Below are positions 11,914 through 22,373 of a stretch of 64,000 nucleotides of DNA, piece by piece. A model generated the notes under the pieces. It was given only the letters and a program-made list of their open reading frames with translations, had not been told where the DNA came from and searched no databases. Source of the stretch: Nymphaea colorata (lineage: Eukaryota; Streptophyta; Magnoliopsida; Nymphaeales; Nymphaeaceae); the NCBI RefSeq assembly GCF_008831285.2, contig NC_045143.1, forward strand, positions 4,783,503-4,847,502, in the 5' to 3' direction. Made by a program: the position numbers and the translations under genes. The stretch's first letter is position 1. Each line of letters begins with the position of its first letter.

Positions 11914-12372
11914 TCAAATATATATGAAATTTCTTCTGTCTTTTCTCCTTGTTTCCAGGAAGGCACCGGGAATGAGATGTGCCATGCCGCCAGTGATTGT
12001 CTTGAGGTTTCCATACCAGCAAGAGCAATAAAATATGGAGTTGGACTTGGAATCTTGAGGTTTGATCAGCTCAAGGGTTCTAATAATAAGAGCATTGCTG
12101 TACCATCCAATCATTCGCATCATAAAGTCAGTCAACTCAATATAAGAATCAATTGGTAGTATTAACTTCTCTCGTGCATTAAAGAGAAATTGAACAGTAG
12201 AAGCGACATTATTTCTCAATTCCTTATTTGTACCTTGTTGATGTATGAGGTGGACGAATCTGGCTTCCATGAAATCCACCTTATGCTTGTCGACATACGT
12301 TCTGCCGATGCAATTTCTGCCTAATGCAATGCATGAGACAATGTATTGTAAGAGGCTAGTTGATTTCTCCAT
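11914..12372 (-). other. Unassigned 152-codon ORF upstream of copy B
   Basis: This open frame, from an ATG at 12372, encodes a protein with no motif that I recognise. Its 3' part overlaps sequence shared with the 5' flank of copy A (near 4081-4140), so that part is probably untranslated leader of the ankyrin gene. The unique part, containing KVDFMEARFVHLIHQQ, could be an exon or a gene fragment. Coding status is unproven. Confidence 0.2.
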
Positions 12373-12667
12373 CTATGTCTGGGACCAAACCAAACCCCTC
12401 AAAATTTTTTGCTTAATCATTTTTTTTGTGCCATACAACCCAGTGCTTGTGGCCTGTTTGGATGATGTTGAAAGCCGAATTTTGTAAAACCATGTTTTTA
12501 GAAAACTATGCTTTCTTTAATGTACCGTACTTTGCAGTTTGAATATGATACGAGCTCAACCTCAAACGTGGTATTAGATAATGAAAATATTCATCACGTC
12601 CATCATAGTAGATTGAGTGGTCTTGATTAGATGGTAGATGACTTTGAAAAGCTAGAGTCAATATTCA

Positions 12668-12695
12668 ATATATATATATATATATATATATATAT
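12668..12695. repeat. TA microsatellite
   Basis: A pure (AT)n run of about 28 bp in gene-poor DNA between copy B and the glycosyltransferase fragment. The rest of 12373-13942 shows no recognisable gene. Confidence 0.9.
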
Positions 12696-13942
12696 CGCTT
12701 CATTTTCTTATGAAGTATAAAATTTTATTTCATAAAACTTGTGTTTGAGACAGCAGGCTTCCTGTCTGTAATTGCACTCTCGGGATGGTAACATTTTTTT
12801 TGCGTTTCTCCAATGCAAGAGTTCATGCCATTCTTGTTTTTTCTCTTTTTATTTTTCCAAATGTGCCTCTCCAACACAAGAGTGAATTCCGTTCTTGTTT
12901 TTTCTCTCTTTCTTTTTCCTTTCTCCTCATGTGGCACGCCAAGCTCACAGAACCCTCGCTTGTTAACGATTCATTCACGTTTCTTCACTCAGCTGAAGAT
13001 AAAAAAGCAACCCTAGTGCAACCCAAAGCAAAGGAAAAGCGAAGCAGACAGTGCACCTAAGATTAAGTTGTAATTGGCCAAGGATTTAAAATAAACTCCA
13101 CTAACTAGCGTTTATAGTATATGAATTTGATTTTAGATGATGTAGGTTTCTAAACACTGGCCAATGCGAGGGTGACTTGTGTGCTATGAGGATGCATGAA
13201 AGGAGCCCTTCCAGATGGCATGTAAGCACACACAATGCGCGTGGAGCCGATTTAATAACTGAATGAATTTATTTTTTTTAGCCTCAAGGTGCATGGTATA
13301 GCCAGTTGGGCGATGAGTGTGTGAGAAGACACGACATTAATTTAATTTGATTACTAAAAGCATCATACCTTTGTGTCTTAAATGATAAGACAAAAGGGTG
13401 TAATGTTGACGCTGCTTAAGATTCCAAAGTTAAGGGAATAAGAGGCTTTCAACCTCTTTTCCAAACAGTGGGTCGTACGTAATTTTATTGCTCCACCAAA
13501 AAGTTTAAATCTATTCAAACAGTAGCTACAAGACGTGCCTACCATTTCGCAACGTATTCAACTTGAATAAAATTATATTTGATATTGATGGTATGATTTG
13601 AGAACCGGAAATATTGCTTACGTGAAATGAGATATGGGGTTCGACACGAAGATTTTGAGGTGAGGAGAAGCTTCTTTCTCGGTAACCGTGGGCTCTGACA
13701 GTAAAAAGATTGGTTGAGACTCGAACATTATTTAGAAATTCAAAAGCAAAACGCAACCACTTGAGATTGAAGAAACCAACAGCTCAAATAAAAATATGTT
13801 AAATCCTGATCAATTCTCAGAACTCAACGGCCATGGATGGTCGGACCTTGCCCACCACTCAATAAGCGTGCGTATGCAACATTAGAGAGCAGGAAGCACG
13901 AAAGAAAGAGATTATTGCAAGTATATACATATCCCCTTCACA

Positions 13943-14245
13943 TTGGAGAGCATCTGTGGTGGAGTCCGCATGCTGTGCTGGCCTTTCTTTGAAGAGCAAC
14001 CGACTGACTGCAGGTATGTCTGTACCAAGTGGGGAGTGGGGATGGAGATGGAAGATGAGGTGAATAGGGGAGAGGTGGAACGCCTGGTGAGGGAGACCAT
14101 GGAGGGGGAGAAGGGGAGGGAGATGAGAGAGAGGGTGAGGATGTGGAAGCAACAAGCGGAGTTGGCGGTCCAGCCAGGGGTTTCTTCCTACCAGAACTTC
14201 CACAGACTGGTCGACGAGGTTCTCCTCAAGAACTGGCCCAAGTAA
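13943..14245 (+). pseudogene. UDP-glycosyltransferase 3'-end fragment (UGT85-like)
   Basis: The frame opens inside the PSPG box: ESICGGVRMLCWPFFEEQ resembles the end of the plant UGT signature, where the fourth residue after GG is normally proline (GGVPM). It continues through NCRYVCTKWGVGMEME-like sequence and ends with SSYQNFHRLVDEVLL and a stop. That is the normal C-terminus of UGT85-type enzymes, which transfer sugar from UDP-sugar to small molecules. Everything upstream of the box, about 80 percent of a usual 480-residue enzyme, is absent. The upstream 100 nt has no UGT homology, so this is a truncated relic rather than an exon. Confidence in the family is high; UGT85 placement is from memory of conserved residues. 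Confidence 0.8.
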
Positions 14246-15303
14246 AACTCTAAACAGGATCATTTGATTATAAGCGCGAGCGCGATATAAATTATTGCAA
14301 GGTAGATCGGTTAGCGCTCTTTTCATGCAAGTATGTATGACGGAACCTTGCTGTAAGTACAGTACTGTTATTACTTTTGCGCGTGGAAATGGAAATGATG
14401 AGTTTGAAACATGAATTACAGGTCCCAGGCAGGGCTGGCCGATGATCAGGCAAAGGAATCAATTCTTGCTCACTATGGACAATAGATGCTGGACGGCCAG
14501 AGCTACACCGATCGGGATGGCCGTTTAAAAGTTTCCTCGCCGTACGCCAACAGTCTCGTTAACTAGCCGCCAGTGGTCTCCTTGAAAGTATTAAATGGGA
14601 AAATGAGAAAAAAAAACTTATTATTAAAAAAAGTGTATCCACGGCCCGTTTGTCATGATGCGTTTGGTGTAGAAATTACTCTCGCTGTTGCAATTTGATC
14701 TCATTTTGGTGGCGTCGTAACATTCCCTTTGGTCATGCATTTTCTGTTTAACAGTTTCATAAGAATGGAAGGCTTGTAATTTGACACTTTGCGAAATACT
14801 ATCGAATCTGTTATTTGTAAGACCGAAGCTATGATTTTTTGCACTTTTTGTAGCAGGAATTATTGTCTCTTTTTTATTTTTATAAATTGTCAATAACCAT
14901 ATTTATTGTTGTGTTTGCACTGACACATAAGTGTCATGCAATATCAGTTAAACTTATTTTTTTTACAACCACCTTCAAAAACTAGGTTTTTGTCATCCTT
15001 CCTTAAAGAAGTTTAAATTGAAAACATGGTTTTGGTCTTGGTCTTGTTATCCAATTTGACAAACATGTTTCTCAAAACTCATTAGAAAACCCAGTTTCCA
15101 CAAAACTTGGTTTTGTAGAAACCAAACTTTTGAAGGGTGCCATTCAAACTCCTCTTTAGTTTTTTCTTGTATAATTGGGTTAGACAAGAGTGTCATCCCA
15201 ACGCTCCTTAATTTTTTTTTAATATAAGCTAAACTTTCTAAGAAAGAATTTATAAGGTTGTGAGACCTAAGTCCAAGCATTGAACTTAACTATGAGAAAT
15301 AGC
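14246..15303. other. Intergenic DNA, no gene recognised
   Basis: Short frames only. The first part may be the old 3' flank of the glycosyltransferase. Later DNA is AT-rich. Confidence 0.45.
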
Positions 15304-15450
15304 TATATATATATATATAATGAGGAACAATCTCAGCCCTTAATCCTTTTCATATCAATGGTTGAAAGGAAAACAAGAAAAAAAAATCAAGCAATTTGGT
15401 CATATAATATTAATTCATATATTTTTCTCCTTGTTTTTCTAACATATTAG
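15304..15450. repeat. TA run plus Micron-like AT-rich segment
   Basis: A short (TA)n run is followed by sequence with AAGAAAAAAAAATCAAGC and TTTTTCTCCTTGTTTTTCTA blocks. The order and composition resemble the element at 20748-20926. It is the weakest member of the set described in the findings. Confidence 0.35.
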
Positions 15451-15835
15451 TTTTCTTTAACTATCACATTAGTGGTTCTTTTGTGCGGGTGGTTAAGCAG
15501 TGCACTTGAGTTTCTATATGAGTTTTGGATCCTGCCTATCATGAGTCGATCTAGATGGAAAAGATTCAACAATCCTTCCCAACTCCCTTATGTCTTTTTA
15601 TCATTGAGGTAATGATCATATAGTTCACAAGGGGAATGGTGCAACTAATTGGGCTGTAGTTAGTAGGCTGTCTTTGGATCCATGACATCACTGCAAGTTG
15701 AAGTGCTTTCTTCTTGGTGGTAGGACAAAATATAATTTTTCAAACATAGTCGCATCATTTTTGTTTCATAAAACAATTATGTATTGAGAAAAAAAAAGAT
15801 GTGATTTTTGTTACAACACCTTCTTACTGTATAAC

Positions 15836-18369
15836 CTATCCCCTTCTCATGGCAGAATCATCAAAGGAAGCTTCTTCTGTAAACTTGTCAGGCCGTTGTG
15901 TCTGCTCTAGTTTGCTAACCCGTTTCCTGATCATCATGACAAGAAGAGAAATCAAAACTGCACCCAACATGCCCAGACCCAGCCCATAGACAACCTCCAA
16001 AGTCAGCCTGCTGCCTTTCTTATTTGACCAAGTAATCCATGAGCCGGACATGTAAGCCACCACCATGAACGACACAGAGACCCACATCACCTTATCAGTC
16101 ACCGTCTGCAGCCAGGTCAGGGCTCGGTGCCTGATGGGGATGACGCTGACGAGCACTATGACGATGCCTAGCGATGTGAAGAGCGCCATGTCATTGCTCA
16201 CCTTGAATAGACTCGTGTCGCCCATTATCGGCCTTCCCTTCGAATCTCCGTCCTGATACATCCCGCCGGGCGGCGCAAGCCCGGCTGAAAATGTGACCGT
16301 GGCAATCAGAACAGCAACAACAGTTATTGTGGTCTGAGCATTCTGCAGGCCTTCCCGGTGGATCCGGTGGTACTTTCCGTTGCGATCGCGGAGCCCATTT
16401 TGGGCTAAGGGGTTCTCCATGTCTACATAAATGTTAGGTAGATCATTTGAAGCTAGGTTCGGGTGCTTTGAGCTTCGGGCTCCTGCGTTTCTCAATGAGG
16501 AGATCATTTGCAACCTGTGATTGCTCTTCTCAAACTCCACAATGTCTAGAGCTGTCAATCCCTTCTTGTTGACAGTATTCAACACGATTCTTGTATTGTT
16601 GATTATGTAGGTCACCATCTGAAAGAAATAATACACAAATGCAGCCACCATGAATCATCAGTTACTGAGAAGAAGAAGAAAGATGCTTACGGAGAGAGAC
16701 GTAGAGAGGACGAGAGTACATGATGCGATTTTTCATAGGCTGCAAGATGCAGAACCGTGTTGCCCATCTGATCTCTCGAGTTGATTATCGTTTCCGTGTT
16801 GTAGTTCTCAACCAAGTACTGCAAGGCCTCAAACCGCCGGTTCATCACGCACAGATGAAGAATGCTTTCTTCCTGCTGCGTTAAAACAGAAGCTAGATTC
16901 GAGTCGACTGAAAGAATTTTATCCATAATCTCCTTTAATCCCCTCATTGCTGCTAAATGCAATGGAGTCCTTCCTTCTTTGTTCCACAGCAAACAGGCAT
17001 CATAGCTACCATCGAGGAGTTCCTGCGCGAGCTGGACATGACCATTGCTTATAGCTAGATGCAGAGCAGTACACCATTGCTCGTCCACTTCTATCGAGGC
17101 GCGAGGTTCCACCATCAATATCTCTCGAACAACATCTGCCCCAGCAGTTCAGACCAAATATTCGTCAACCATCGAATGCCACTAAAACATCTCACCAGAT
17201 CATTAAGTGAAAATGTTTAGCCTTCACCAAGTTTGAGATTAGTTCTAACAAATCCGACAATTAATTTGAGTGGATGCAAACTATGGACGAATACATGGTC
17301 AAAATATAAGCTGATATATAGAATGAATTTTTTGTGGAGTTATGATTAACCATCTTGCTCATAAAATCAAAATTCCAGACTGGGCATCACATTGACATGA
17401 TTCTTTTCTTCTCATATTTTTCCAGCGCTACCTGAAGATAGCCATGAACGTGGTCCAAAGTGAACATATAAGAAGGTGTTATGAGAACTCGGAAGTCCCT
17501 AGGATCTCTTGCCCATTCTAGTTTTTGACCAAGCAAAAATTCCGTGACATAGATTAATTAGGCTGGACATGTAGCTGTTTAAAATATATTTCCAATTCAC
17601 AGCAAATATTTGAAGAGGAAAAGTAACGCCGACGGTTGGATTAGACTAACTTTTCTGAGAAACTTAAATACCACAATATATGATGAAACTAACTTTTCTG
17701 AGAAATAGTAACGCCGACGGTTGGATTAGACTTTATCAAAGTTATGAAAATAGGATCAGATTTATTATCTAATTCATGTTCTTTATGATTTATCTGTATC
17801 CAGATCCAACTCCAACAATGTAAAATAGTGATCCCATGTGAAAGTTGACCTAATTATCCGAGTCAAATGATCCTTGTTTCACATCTCGTCTCTGAACCAA
17901 AACGTGATTAGGTGAAAATTAATGAAGTTGGACTTGGTAATGCCTGGAAAACCGGGCTATGCCTCTCATTTCATCCAAACATTAAAGACGCAATCGCTTT
18001 TAAATGTCATGTAATTCCAGCTTGAATTCAATCATCTCTGCGTGCCAATGACGGAAACATGTAATTTGACTTGTTCTCGACACTCTGCTATGTCCTTATA
18101 GTGAGGGTATGTATAAAACTATCATTCCTATCAAACTTGTCTATGCAATAGTCATGAAATTTTTCGTGAGGCCGATGAATTAAAGTTTCTAAGTTTCAAT
18201 TGAGTCAAAATATCATTTTTAAAATTTTTATATAAAACAAATCAAATTTTCTAAAATTTACATGTCATTTTTTTTCTTTTTAAAAGCAATTTTTAAAAGG
18301 GAGTCATCGCCCTTTGCGGGCCCCACTGTGTTTATGTCTCTACCAAACTATGAGCAAACAAGTCAAACA

Positions 18370-18400
<31 letters not shown>

Positions 18401-19040
18401 CTTCAAAAGGAAAAACCAGGTCCATAAGAATAAAAAACACTTTCATTCTACAGTTAATGTTGCCAGTTCTCGCTCAGAAAATATCTTGCAAGATGACGAT
18501 GTGTTGAAACCATGTGCTTTGCTTGGGAAAAAAAAAAAGGAAAAGAGAAGGGACCTCCGGGATACCTGCATGACCTCTGGAGGCAGCCTCAAGCAGTGAA
18601 GAAACCAGGGAGCCCTCCACCCTGAAGAGGGGCAGCCAACGATCAGACAGCAGCGTCTTCACCACCTCCACGCGCCCATAGCGCGCCGCCAGCGTCATGG
18701 CGTCGGCGCCCTTTTGATCGCCGGCGGAAACGAAAGCACAGCAGGCAAGGGAAGGGTTGGACTCCAGCAGAAGCCGCGCGGTCTCGGCTTTGCCTTCCCG
18801 GCAAGCAACGTGGAGCGGCGTCTCCGACCTCCTGTTTCTGGCGGACGCCAACTCCGGCCGAAGGCGGAGCACCTCGGCAGCGAACTCGGCATGGCCATAA
18901 TTGGCGCATATGTGGAGGCAGGTGTTGGCGGAGCCGGGCGTCACTTGGTCCAGAAGGACTCGCCCCTCTTCTTCCTTCATCAGCTCCGCCAAGGCTGCGG
19001 TGTTCCCATTAATGCTTGCATTCTGTAGCCTCTCATCCAT
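15836..19040 (-). CDS. Ankyrin repeat/PGG domain membrane protein, copy C
   Basis: Exons 19040-18566, 17135-16720 and 16618-15836 join in frame to 557 codons plus TAG. Intron 1 is 1430 nt and intron 2 is 101 nt. The start at [12 protein letters not shown] aligns with both paralogues. Around eight ankyrin repeats precede a PGG domain with PPGG and four membrane helices, and the tail ends at SAMRRG, shorter than in copy A. Unlike A and B, its second exon ends in HH rather than PE before the conserved MVxYIINN junction, and it lacks the VF residues after LFK. It appears intact and encodes a plausible membrane-bound ankyrin protein of the ITN1/BDA1 type. Its physiological role is not shown by sequence. 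Confidence 0.87.
17622..17732. repeat. Shuffled short duplications in intron 1 of copy C
   Basis: AGTAACGCCGACGGTTGGAT occurs at 17622 and 17707, and ACTAACTTTTCTGAGAAA at 17645 and 17688, but in swapped order. This suggests a template-switching or double-strand-break repair event. Confidence 0.8.
18374..18400. repeat. TA microsatellite
   Basis: A pure (AT)n run in intron 1 of copy C, near the donor end. Confidence 0.9.
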
Positions 19041-19684
19041 TAGTATTGCAGACACACAGAGAGCTGCAGAGAAAGATCTTGTGAGAATGAATGCAAGCAA
19101 GGGCACCGAATTTCTTCCGACTTTTTGTACTTAAGGCTCTAAGACACGCCATTTGGACAACATTCATTTCCTCCATTTTTTTTGTTTTTTTCCCAAGAGT
19201 TGACGGAAGAAAACCAAGTCACCTGCCAAGCAATTTCCATGTCTTTCCGTCAGCTGGAGAAGAAGGTGCTTTTCTAAAAGTGCACCTAATAATGTCTGAA
19301 AAATATCAAAACGGAGGTGTGCTCATGTTGGAATATTTTATATCTAATTGCTTGAACTACTGACGGGCTATCAAAAAACTTTTGAAACTAGACTATGATT
19401 TTGTTATTTCACTAATTGTAGGCACCCATGTGTAAATAACTCACTCAGATCTTACTATTACTTTAAGTGCATAATTTGTTCCACCGATGAAGCCATAATG
19501 AACAAACTTGAGTGGAACGTAAATCTTCAAGTGTTTGGTAGAGTCCAATTTTTTGCCGTCACTATGGACGGTGCCAGATTCCGGTCACGAACTCGAGAAT
19601 TTGGATGATTCGGAACACAGGACACGGTTTCACTGCTTGACTTGGAAATTTCCTCATAGAATAAACCATAAACTCATTCTTTTT

Positions 19685-20060
19685 GAGAAAAAAAAAAATT
19701 GAAAAAAACGCCATACATTAAACGGCCATTTAAAACATTTAAAAAAGTACTTTTTAAAAAAACGTTAAAAACGAAAAAAAATGCGTTTTTAACGTGTTTT
19801 TAACACATTTTTGATACATTTTTTCGTGTTTTTTTCACTTTTTTCATTTTTTTAGTTTTTTAATGACAAACAGTTTTTTTTGTTGCAAATCTACTTGTTT
19901 TTTCATGTTTATTTTATTAGTTTCTCACTTATTTTATTTTTTCTTTATTTTTAGTTTTTCAAAAATTTTAAAAATTTACTGTATTTTTCTCTTCTTTTTT
20001 TCAAACTCACCGTATTATACCTAAGAAAAACCTCGCCGTTTAAAACTCAGAAAAGTTATT
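19685..20060. repeat. T-rich dispersed repeat, copy 2
   Basis: This matches 9553-9885 block by block: GTTAAAAACGAAAAAAAATG, TTTTTAGTTTTTTAATG, TTGCAAATCTACTTG, TTAGTTTCTCACTT, TCAAACTCACCGTATTATAC and GCCGTTTAAAACTC. No coding potential was seen. It lies 5' of copy C. Confidence 0.65.
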
Positions 20061-20684
20061 TCTGACTATACTATGGAATAAACTTTATTCGTTGTCGACA
20101 GGTTGTTGCAATAGCTTTGGATGGAGGTTGGTAGACACTTAGTCAATTTTTATTTTAAATTTTAAGAGCATCAACCATCACTACTATACTGCAAAAAGAA
20201 AATCATTGATCACAACAAAGTTGACACCTTAAAAGTATAAACTATGTACCCTAGAAAAAAAAGTTATTGAATGAAAGCTTCAAACTCTTGACCCAAAACC
20301 ACAGCGATGGCAAAACTCCTACAATGGATTGAGATACGAGCAAGAACAAGTAATTAAGTTCACTAAAATAAGGAGTTGGACTTAAAATCTTGAGGTAGAA
20401 GGAGATATTGAGTTGGAGTTAAAAGCAAACTCTTACTCGTAGTACGTGAAACTATATTTGTTTAAAATTTGGAACCTTGGACAAGATTTCTTACCAGACC
20501 AGCCTATTAAGTCTTCTTGGCCTTTAGTTTTGGATCACAAGAAGAAAAAGGAAAACCCAGTACGCCCTGTATCGGCATCAAACTTCGTTGATTCAAAAGC
20601 GTCGTTAAACAAATTAACTTTCTAGGTCATCCCTGGGGTTTCAATTTTAAGATTGAACACTAACGAACAACTTTCAATATTTAT

Positions 20685-20686
<2 letters not shown>

Positions 20687-20768
<82 letters not shown>

Positions 20769-20923
20769 GCAACCATCTAATCAGCATCGTTTAGATGGCA
20801 GAGAGAAACACAAGAAAAAAAAATGTAACTAATATGAGATGATGAAAATATCTTTTTTTTTTCTTTTAACCATTGATCATATTAAGTTTGATGGTCATAA
20901 TTACAAAGTCACCATTTAATTTT

Positions 20924-20967
<44 letters not shown>
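20687..20967. repeat. Micron-like element flanked on both sides by long TA runs
   Basis: A (TA)n run of about 60 bp (20687-20747) is followed by (GA)n. Then comes a core of about 160 bp with AAGAAAAAAAAATGTAACTA and TTTTCTTTTAACCATTGATC, and a second (TA)n run of about 40 bp (20927-20967). Related cores next to TA runs occur near 29894-30030 and 48975-49138. Confidence 0.55.
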
Positions 20968-20969
<2 letters not shown>

Positions 20970-22373
20970 CGAGTGGTCAAAGGCATTTAATTTGATCAAT
21001 TTTAGAAACGGAAATCAGTAAAGGGTCAGTCAGATATGAACACTAACAAATTCAACGAAATTAAATATGCTTTAAATTTGGCTGAAGTAAGAATGAGGGT
21101 TCGATCATATGGAAAGGTCAGTCGTACTGAATCAGATTAATTAGTTACAAGAGCTGAAATTGGATAGGAATTTCAACAGTAATCTGAGTGTTCCTCGAAC
21201 CTCTTGGAGCTTAAGTGGGCGTTTGATTATTGGATTTTAAATCCTGGATTTCTAACAAGGATCTAAAATCGTATGTTCGAAAGGTGTTGCATCTTAAAAG
21301 CCATGGTTCTCCAGTCAAATCATTTTCCTCTCTAACTTGGAGATATCTATGAATTTAACAGTTAGATCTTTTGTTCTCAACTTCAGTCTGTCAAGACCGT
21401 GGATTAAGGAATCCTAAGTCTGAAGGTAATCAAACATTCCCCGAGGATTTTGTTGATTGAAGTATGCCGACACATAGAATCGGAGAAGAAATTCACACTG
21501 GAAGAGAAAAAAACAATCTCAACCAACACTTGCCTTATTCTAAATAAAAATTTTGCTCGCAGCTTTTTTGTAAATCAAAAACATATTGAGTCTCATGGTC
21601 ACACTTGTGATTAACAATTCACTAATTTAAAAAGTGTACATGCCAGTCTCTTAAAAAAAAATTAATGAGCATCTTTAAACATTTATTATATATATATATA
21701 TATGAGTATTGATCTATACATTGTATGAAATCAAAGCAAGTTCCAAAGGAAAGGTCCCTTGAGTCATTCTACTCGCAAAACCTGTAAGAACTTGTTGCCA
21801 TTAATTACATGTGGAGAAATCAGAGTGGCGAGATTTTAGGCCACGCACAAAATAAAACAAGCCACAAGCTTACACTTGGAAATCACGATCTTAGATCCCG
21901 AAAAGGAAAGATCCAGAACTAGTTCGCCATGCCCACGTACCCACATTGCCGAAGATCCCAAAATCCCAGATTGAAACGGGAACAGCCAAACGGGCACTCC
22001 GAAAAGATCCTCAAAACTTCCGCAACAACCTTGACCGAACCCTCAACTCCCAACTTCCGACTTGAAGCCCATCGACTGTCCACGACTGAAGTTAATAAGG
22101 GCATTTCGGTCATTAGACGCCACTGACGACTCCCGGCCACAACCTGCCTCTCGTCGCTTTCTCTTTCCCGCGTTAACCGCCATCTCTTGGCCTTCGTTTT
22201 TTTCGTAGCTTCTTGCACCGTTTCGCTTCTAACGGCTCTCTCCTTCTCTGGCCGCTAACCTCCTCCTTCTTCTCCCCTCTTCTTCCTCCTTCTTCTCCCC
22301 TCCCTCTTCTACTTATTGTTCTCCTCCCCTTCTCTCTCCTCTTCTCTCAAGAACACTCTTCTGCCTAGCGAAC
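20968..22373. other. Upstream region and leader of the PABP gene, with one MITE-like element
   Basis: The segment 21216-21443 is bounded by GGGCGTTTGATTAT and, inverted, GGGAATGTTTGATTAC, the form of a short inverted-repeat element. From about 22255 to 22350 the plus strand is almost pure pyrimidine (CTTCTTCTCCCC type), probably the 5' untranslated leader of the PABP gene. No TATA box was assigned. Confidence 0.5.
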
